The notes under the pieces: model-generated
Seen by the model: only the letters and a program-made list of their open reading frames with translations
The model's database searches: none
What the model was told of the DNA's origin: nothing
Program-made: the position numbers and the translations under genes
Shown here: positions 57,161-64,000 of the stretch, piece by piece
Layout: each line of letters opens with the position of its first letter
Position numbering within the stretch: position 1 is the stretch's first letter
Assembly (NCBI GenBank): GCA_963555705.1
Contig: OY743182.1
Span: 51,154,592-51,218,591 of the forward strand
Direction of reading: 5' to 3'
Length of the DNA: 64,000 nt
Origin: Ligustrum vulgare
Taxonomy: Eukaryota; Streptophyta; Magnoliopsida; Lamiales; Oleaceae

Positions 57161-58960
57161 CTGAATCTCCAAATCAAACTCTTGGAGGAGAAGAACCCAT
57201 CTAATTAACCGCGGCTTGGCATCCTTCTTTGCCAACAAATACTTGAGGGCCGAGTGGTCGGTATACACAATCACCTTGGAGCCAATAAGATATGACCGAA
57301 ACTTATCAAAGGCAAAAACCACCGCTAGCATTTCCTTCTCGGTAGTAGCATAATTCAATTGAGCATCGGTCAGGGTTCTACTAGCATAGTAGATGACATG
57401 CAAGAGTTTGTCCTTTCTTTGCCCCAAAACCGCCCCCACGGCATAATCACTTGCATCACACATAAGCTCGAAGGGCAAACTCCAGTCCGGAGCCACAATA
57501 ATAGGTGCCGTGATGAGTTTCTCTTTAAGAGTGTTAAAAGCTTGAAGACACTCTTTAGAGAAATCATATGTGGTACTCTTCTCAAGCAATGAACACAGTG
57601 GCTTCGTGATTTTTGAGAAGTCTTTGATAAACCTCCTATAAAATCCCGCATGCCCCAAGAAACTTCTTATACTTTTTACCGAGGTTGGGGGAGGTAATTT
57701 TTCGATAACTTGAATTTTTGCCTTATCAACCTCAATCCCCTCACTTGAAATCCGGTGTCCAAGAACTATCCCCTCTCGAACCATGAAATGACATTTTTTC
57801 CAATTTAAAACCAAGTTGGTGTCCTCACATCTTTTTAGTACCATCCTCAATTTATTCAAACAATCATCAAATGAAGTACCAAAAACTGAGAAGTCATCCA
57901 TAAATACCTCAATAAATTTCTCCACCATGTCGGAGAAAATAGCCATCATGCACCTTTGGAAAGTGGCGGGGGCATTGCAGAGACCGAAGGGCATCCTTCT
58001 ATATGCAAAGGTTCCATATGGGCATGTGAATGTTGTTTTATCTTGATCCTCCGGGGCTATAGGAATTTGATTATAGCCCGAATACCCATCTAGGAAGCAA
58101 TAATGAGAGTGACCAGCCAATCGTTCAAGCATTTGATCGATGAATGGAAGGGGAAAATGATCCTTCCTAGTAGCATTGTTGAGCTTGCGATAATCAATGC
58201 AAACTCTCCACCCCGTCACTGGCCTTGTTGGAATAAGCTCATTATGTTCATTTTCCACCACGGTAACACCTCCTTTCTTTGGCACTTCCTGTACCGGGCT
58301 CACCCATGCACTATCCGAAATTGGATAGATAATACCCGCATCAAGCCACTTCACCACTTCGGCTCTTACCACTTCCTTCATGTTCGGATTTAACCGACGT
58401 TGATGCTCCACCGAAGGTTTGAAATCATCCTCCATAAGGATTTTATGCATGCATAACGAAGGACAAATACCTCGAATATCCGAGATGGTCCATCCAATGG
58501 CCTCCTTGTGCTCCCTTAATACCCGAAGCAATTTATCTTCCTCCTCTTCATTCAATAAATTAGAAATAATGACCGGAAGGGTAGAAGATTCCCCCAAGTA
58601 AGCATACCTCAAATGAGAAGGAAGAGGCTTTTGCTCGAGGATAGGTGCCTTCTCGAGAGATGGTAGGGGTGGTGAAGAACTCTTTTTCAACTCCTCAAAG
58701 TAGGGGGCCCTCTTGTGTTGATATTGTGGTGATGCCTCCAAGTAATGAGCCATTTGTTTAACTTCATGATCATCATCCTCAATAGTCAAAGAGTGGGCAA
58801 TGCAAGACTCCAATTGATCCTTAGAAATCCCACGGTTGAAGGAGTTTACCACTAGATGATCAATCACATCCACCCGAAAGCATGAATTTGATTCTGAAGG
58901 ATATTTAATGGCCTTCAACACATTGAAGGTGACTTGCTCATCTTGCACCCTCAAAATTAA
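57134..58960 (-). pseudogene. Athila reverse transcriptase and RNase H
   Basis: RT spans about residues 170-400 counted from 58954, with [40 protein letters not shown] and catalytic FMDD near residue 351. RNase H has [13 protein letters not shown] near 499 and [10 protein letters not shown] near 565. The frame is open, but a TAA at 58961-58963 cuts it off from gag-protease, and a one-base loss near 57160 ends it early ([12 protein letters not shown]) before integrase. Athila elements normally have one long gag-pol frame, so both are recent inactivating changes. Confidence 0.9.
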
Positions 58961-61150
58961 TTACCCTTCTTGTACATCAATGAGCGCTCTCCCGGTTGCT
59001 AGAAATGGCCTTCCCAATATGATTGGAATGTCATGATCTTCCTCCATCTCTAGAATAATGAAGTCCGCCAGAAAGATGAATTTATCCACCTTCACAAGAA
59101 CATCCTCAATGATCCCCCGAGGATATTTGATAGACCTATCCGCCAATTGTAACGACACAGTGGTTGCTTTAGCTTCCCCCAATTCCAATTTCCTGAAAAT
59201 GGATAAAGGCATCAAATTAATGCTAGCACCAAGATCACATAAAGCTTTACTAAAATTAACATCATCAATAGTGCATGGAATAGTAAAACTCCCTGGGTCT
59301 TTAATTTTTGGAGGAAGCTTGTTTTGAATGATGGCACTACATTCCTCAGTTAGCATCACCGTCTCATGCTCTTCAAGCCTTCTTTTGTTGGATAGAATAT
59401 CGTTCATGAACTTGGCATAGCTTGGCATTTGAGCTAATGCATCGGCGAAAGGAATGTTGATGTGTAGTTTCTTGAATACTTCCAAAAATTTGGCAAATTG
59501 ACTATCAAGCTTTTGTTTTTGCAGCCTTTGAGGAAATGGAATAGGAGGAACATAAGCCTTGATCGGTATTGGAGCCTTTGATGTGGATGCTTCCGGCTCA
59601 CTTTCCTTTGGCAACTCAACAATTGGTTCGGATGCTTGAATAGGCTCATTTTCTTCAATGGGAGCTTTGTTTGATTGAGTTGTTGGTTGTGGGGCCGTGA
59701 TCTCGGGCAATTGCACCCCGCTCCTTGTTGTAATAGTTTGAACATTCTCCCTAGGATTTGTCTCGGTGTTTCTAGGCAAAGCTCCTTGTTGCCTTTCCGA
59801 GAGAAGTTTAGCTATTTGGCCCACTTGCTTCTCCAAATTTTTCAAAGAGGCATCATTGCGTTCTTGATATTGCAATTGATGATTTGCTAGCTTGGTGATA
59901 GCCTCTTCCCATCCTTCTTTCTTCTCTTGTGGCTTTGGATTCAACACATTGTGATTATTGCCATAAGATAGATTTGGATGATTTCTCCAACCGGGATTGT
60001 ATGTAGGAGAATATGGATTGAACCCTTGGCGTTGGAAATTTTGAGCATAAGCAACTTGCTCGGTAGATGAAGAACCACTTGCCACCAATGGACACATAGG
60101 GCTTTGATGATTAGCCCCACATATATCACATACCGGAGGAGCTTGAACCATGTTGACGGGCCGAGAGTTTGATGTAGATAACCCTTCCACTTTCTTGGCT
60201 AAGGAATCAATCTTTGACAAGACAAGTGCATAATCATCACCCCCTCGTGAACCACCAGAACTCCTTGGTGCACTTCTATCCGGCCACATTGCACTTTGTT
60301 CACTCATGATCTCAAACAAATCATAAGCTTCCCGAATGCTCTTTGTTTTGATGGACCCATTAGAGGATGAGTCCACATTTGAACGGCAAGGAGGAGTTAG
60401 CCCGGCATAGAAGTGGTTGACTTGTTGCCCCAATATAATTCCATGATTTGGGCACTTCCTAAGCATATCCTTGAATCTCTCCCAAGCTTCATGAAAGCTC
60501 TCCATCTCGAATTGTTGGAATGTAGTAATATCATGCTTGAGTTTAGCAACTCTAGATGGTGGGAAAAATTTTGTAGTGAACCTTTGGACAAACTCCCCCC
60601 AAGTCGTGATACTCCCCGGAGGCAAAGTGTCAAGCCATTCTCTTGCTTTATCCTTCAAAGTATGTACAAATAACCTCATCCGGATTGCCTCCACATTCAC
60701 ACCCTCATAGTTGAAGTTGCTACAAATCTCTAGGAACCGTACCACATGAGCATGTGGATTTTCATCGGTCCTCCCATAGAATGAAATGGTGTTGGAGAAT
60801 AAATTGATGACATCCGGCCGAAGTTGAAAATTTGGATGATTGTAGGAGGGATAGACAATGCGTGATTGATTCTCGACAATAGGAGGATTCATGAAATCTC
60901 CAAAAAGCATGTCTTCTTCATTAACAACGGGCTCTTGAGCTCTAGCTGCTTGAGGAACAAAACCGGGTGGGATTCCACCCCTTGGAATTGCAGCTGGAAC
61001 ATTAAGCTCGATGTTATTTCTTTCTCCTTCCATCACAGTAAGAAGTTGTCTCCTAGCTTCCCGTTGCTCCCTTAACCTACGTCGAAAAGTCCCCTCAATA
61101 TCCGGATCTATTTCAACTAGATCAAGACTTCTACTTCGACGCATGCACAA
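58961..61150 (-). pseudogene. Athila gag and protease
   Basis: Begins MCMRRSRSLDLVEIDP at 61150 (the second ATG, 61144, fits the family start better). Capsid lies near residues 100-260 (NLFSNTISFYGRTDENPHAH, WLDTLPPGSITTW). A C-rich segment, CDICGANHQSPMCP, lies near 342. The aspartic protease is near residue 640 with CDLGASINLMPLSIF, the DLGA variant seen in Athila, and IILGRPFLAT. It ends EG-stop at 58961, with the pol frame continuing in phase directly after. Gag itself looks complete. Confidence 0.9.
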
Positions 61151-61280
61151 TTACAACCTAGAACAATATAAGAAATTAGAAGATTTCTTTCACAAAACAC
61201 AACAAAAGAAAATTTGTACAAGAAATAAAAGTAACCAATAGTTAAAACTAATATCAACTAAAATGTAATTTAAATAGAAA

Positions 61281-61301
61281 CAATCCCCGGCAACGGCGCC
61301 A
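61281..61301 (-). other. Primer binding site, tRNA-Asp type (Athila)
   Basis: On the minus strand it reads TGGCGCCGTTGCCGGGGATT plus G, the well-known Athila-group primer site. It lies 6 bases inside the LTR edge. Confidence 0.9.
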
Positions 61302-61307
61302 AAAACT

Positions 61308-61620
61308 TGTTCACTACAAACACACCGCAAGTGCACGAGTCGCATACAAGTGATAGTGGACTAATTGAGTCCGGTTTATCGATCCCACAAGGATTGTCTA
61401 TTTCAACTACACTCTAGTATAATTAATTTTAACAAGAAACACACACAATAAAGATTTGTTTGGGAATGTTCTCGTACTAGAATTAAAGTTGCAATTCTAA
61501 ATAAATAACTAGAAAAATGGTGATGAATAGATGATAAAGGAGTGTTGGGATTTTTGATTCCACTTGACCATTACCTAATTGAATTATCAACAAGCACATA
61601 GAAACGCAATTCATTAATCA
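61308..61620 (-). repeat. Athila 5' LTR remnant
   Basis: Matches the first 313 bases of the 3' LTR with 4 substitutions by my count (about 1.3%). It stops at 61620; the other copy continues for another 1.57 kb. The chromovirus coding sequence starts directly at 61621. The last shared bases (ATCATG) fit microhomology at a deletion joint. Confidence 0.85.
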
Positions 61621-63356
61621 TGATCAATTGTGCGACGGGGAGGCAACACTTTCGGAAGTTCTGGTGGCATCACATCCGAAAATTCATCCAATACTGCAAC
61701 AACAGAATCTGGCACTTCCACAAACTGATCCGGTTTGATTTCAATCAATGCTGCCAAATATGTGGATTCCCCTCGATTTAACCTGCCATCAACCTGTTTC
61801 GCTGACTGCACCATCCCAGTCAGTCTTATTTGCTGATTTCCAGGAACATTCGTATCAAGAAAGACTGCAGATACAAAGCAAGGATTTGCTTCATCTGCAA
61901 TAAGCATCCCACGCAAATAAGGCACCACTGAAGCCTTTGCCTTCACGAAGAATTCCACTCCGAGAATCAGATCAAAGTCATCAAGTGGAAGGGCCATCAG
62001 ACTGCACTGCCCCTCCCAACTTCCCACACGAACATCGCATTGAGCCATGCCCTTCAATTGTTGCGCCTCTGAATTTACTGCCTTAATTCGAGAAGTGGCC
62101 TGCACCAACTTCAAACCCAACTTGTCTACCGTCTTCAAACTCACAAAGTTGTTTGTAGACCCGGTATCCAACATTGCCATCACTGCCTGCCCATTTATAC
62201 TGATAGGAACATACATCATCCCACGCATCGGTACTTCCTTCTTCTCAGTAAGAGCATTCACGAGTTGCAGAGGATTGACTCGTGTACTGACTTCTCCCTG
62301 TGCAGCACTCTCATCCTCGATCACTAAGGCACTGAGTTTCTCCCGCTTAGGACAGTCCCGAGCACGATGTGGCCCATTGCAGATAAAGCATCCACTGCCA
62401 GAGTTTTCGCTTTTGCTTTGGGACGCATCGCCATCTTTTGATTTAGCATAGTCACCAATTCTGGACTTGTGATCATGCTTTTTCCCTCCTTTGGAACCTA
62501 GTTTCTTCCCACCATGTTCCTTTTTACTGTCCTTAGTATAGGTCGAACCAAGTTTGTAGTCAATCAAACTGTCGGCCGCCACAATAGCAGACGCCAAGTC
62601 TTTAACACCTTGTCGCCTTAACTCAGTCTGTGCCCAAGATTGTAAACCCGAGATGAAGTTGAATAGCTTGTCTTCATCACACATATTCTCAATATCCAAC
62701 AGTAAAGACGTGTAGTCTTTCACATAATCACGTACCGAACCCGTCTGTTTCAGCCTTTTCAGTGCTTCCCTTGCAATCCAAGATGTATTGCAAGGAAGGA
62801 ACTGATCCTTCAATTCCTTTGTCAGCGTTTCCCATGTCTCAATCCGAGGCCTTCCCACACTTTCGTCATCCCTCAGCCTGGTACGCCACCAAAGCTTCGC
62901 ATCTCCTGTTAAGTACATGGAAGCAAAGTTCACCTTTTCTTCTGTAGGAACACGGGCAGTCTTGAAGCACTGCTCCATATCCCACAGAAAATTCTCCAAT
63001 TCCTTAGCATTCCGGGCACCAGAAAATGCTTTAGGCTCAGGCACACGAATTTTGGAAGCCATCGGGTCCTTTGCACCAACCGGACTCGCCACAGCCCGCT
63101 TGACCAAGTTTAATTCACGTTCCATGTCCTCAAAACGTATTTTCATGCTGTCTGCCACGTCCATCATGTCCTTCACCATGGACGTCTGGTTGACATTCAT
63201 TTCCCTTGTGAAAGCGTCGAATTGGGCACGCAATTCAGCGAGAAGAACATGCTGATTATGTGCCTGCGCTGCAAGATTAACCGCATCGTCAGTCATAGGG
63301 GCACCAACGAAATCTTCCAACTTTCTCAGTCGAACACCCACATCCTGATCTGCCAT
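61621..63356 (-). pseudogene. Chromovirus gag and protease
   Basis: Starts ATG at 63356 (MADQDVGVRLRKLEDFVG). An N-terminal region near residues 35-90 looks helical/coiled. Capsid spans about 100-240 (KAFSGARNAKELENFLWDME, LTGDAKLWWRTRL). One CCHC knuckle, CFICNGPHRARDC, lies near 323. The protease motif DTGSTNNFV is near 397 with LILGVEFF after it. The frame reaches LPPRRTIDHD, just before where RT should begin, and is cut by the Athila LTR remnant, giving an abrupt TAA. Gag and protease look intact; RT is gone. Confidence 0.9.
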
Positions 63357-63379
63357 CTTTCACAGCAACAACCTTAAAC

Positions 63380-63394
63380 GGGGCTCTGATACCA
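63380..63394 (-). other. Chromovirus primer binding site, tRNA-Met type
   Basis: On the minus strand TGGTATCAGAGCCCC, two bases inside the LTR edge at 63397. Confidence 0.85.
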
Positions 63395-63396
63395 AT

Positions 63397-64000
63397 TGTC
63401 AACGGGTTCAAATTTTAACACGGAATTTCTCACCCACTGCGGCACTAAGATCCGATCTTAGTCAGCCTTCCAATCCCAGTTTGTTTATAATTATGAAAGA
63501 ACCAACAGATTTAAAGGAACCAAACGAAATGCAACATACAACACAAAGCATACAGGAATCCTTCCCAACTTTTATTATCTCAATAAAAGAACAATCACGT
63601 CTTTGACAAGGAACACAACAATGGCATGGATTTCTCTCATCTGCCTTTGTGACTCTTGCCTGAATTAATACAAAATTCGTATGCAGTTGACACCCCCAAC
63701 TGCTAGGGTCAGATTTCAAGTTTTCCCTCTAAGAAACCACCCCAAACTGCCCATGTAACTGCCATACATGTGCTAATCCGAATTTCCATGTCAAAGTCTT
63801 TGACATGTGCCTAGTAACTGCCACACTGGAACATGAAGTCAGCCAGCTCCAACTTGCTGCCTTCCTAGTGAATCTGAGTTTGCATGCAATCGAGAGTCGA
63901 GCCGAAGGTAAACACTGCAACCTGCCGAAGAATGCCGAGATCCTCCCGTGCCATGCCAATCTTCCCAACGAACTTGCCATGCACAACAAGCTAATTCAAT
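63397..64000 (-). repeat. Chromovirus 5' LTR (cut by the window)
   Basis: Matches 49568-50171 with 11 substitutions and no gaps by eye. By length of the other copy it should end about 136 bases beyond the window. Confidence 0.9.

Larger units (their letters stand above)
52024..61620 (-). mobile_element. Athila-type LTR retrotransposon nested in the chromovirus
   Basis: Minus strand, in order from the right: 5' LTR remnant (61308-61620), tRNA-Asp-type primer site, gag-protease, RT-RNase H, integrase, a long non-coding 3' region and a full 3' LTR (52024-53904). The gag start (MRRSRSLDLVEIDP), DLGA protease and FMDD RT fit the Athila branch of Ty3/gypsy. One in-frame stop and one frameshift inactivate pol. 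Most of the 5' LTR is deleted together with the neighbouring chromovirus RT. No env-like frame is visible. Confidence 0.9.
49568..64000 (-). mobile_element. Chromovirus (Ty3/gypsy LTR retrotransposon), incomplete, with nested Athila
   Basis: Minus-strand element: 5' LTR at the right edge (63397 onward, cut by the window), tRNA-Met primer site, gag-protease, then the nested element, then RNase H/integrase with chromodomain, polypurine tract and 3' LTR (49568-50307). A Galadriel-like lineage is possible from the chromodomain and LTR size, but this is inference. The element is inactive: the reverse transcriptase is deleted, and there is a nonsense codon in integrase. It inserted a short way downstream of the DC1 pseudogene; TCTGG (49563-49567) would be one half of the target duplication. 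Confidence 0.9.

Noticed and set aside
1..64000. tRNA or rRNA genes
   Set aside because: No cloverleaf with intact A and B boxes and no rRNA sequence was recognised; only tRNA-complementary primer sites of retrotransposons were found.

Overview
This is nuclear DNA from a flowering plant, most likely a eudicot. The evidence is AT-rich intergenic sequence, plant-type LTR retrotransposons (a chromodomain Ty3/gypsy element and an Athila-type element), an L1-type LINE with an RNase H domain, Helitron-like termini, many hAT, MULE and PIF/Harbinger insertions, and a plant-specific DC1 (CHP-rich zinc finger) gene. Only one intact host gene is visible: the DC1 gene at 10512-11261. Almost everything else is mobile DNA or decayed gene fragments.

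Layout. 1-3613: 5' end of a minus-strand LTR retrotransposon that runs off the left edge, with a 2.65-kb LTR and a tRNA-Met-type primer site. 3614-7075: a mosaic of three unrelated host gene fragments (IDD zinc finger, bromodomain exon, subtilase I9 propeptide), ending in a Helitron-like 3' terminus. 7.9-12.4 kb: the DC1 gene and its flanks. 12.4-15 kb: Helitron debris and a 350-385-bp tandem/inverted repeat. 15.2-19 kb: a decayed duplicate of the DC1 upstream flank, carrying PIF/Harbinger and MULE insertions. 21.1-30.3 kb: a decayed LINE split by a 3.2-kb hAT transposon. 31.4-35.3 kb: a MULE-like element, palindromic MITEs, and a duplicate of the DC1 3' flank split by a hAT element. 36.7-43.1 kb: Helitron-like elements, one with minus-strand exon-like blocks and a housekeeping-like 5' leader. 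43.8-49.6 kb: a truncated LINE and a third DC1 duplicate with a broken coding remnant, split by two hAT elements.

49568-64000: a minus-strand chromovirus (Ty3/gypsy, chromodomain integrase) holding a nested Athila-type element (52024-61620). One deletion at the right junction of the inner element removed most of its 5' LTR and the chromovirus reverse transcriptase. By my own base-by-base reading, the chromovirus LTRs differ at 11 of 604 sites and the Athila LTR remnants at 4 of 313, in line with the nesting order.

There is no operon-like cooperation between genes here. The story is one of segmental duplication of a DC1 locus and layered transposition. I found no convincing new biological system. 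The strongest candidates for a second look are the two Helitron-like gene-capture mosaics, the duplicated DC1 segments, and the junction-spanning deletion in the nested retrotransposons.
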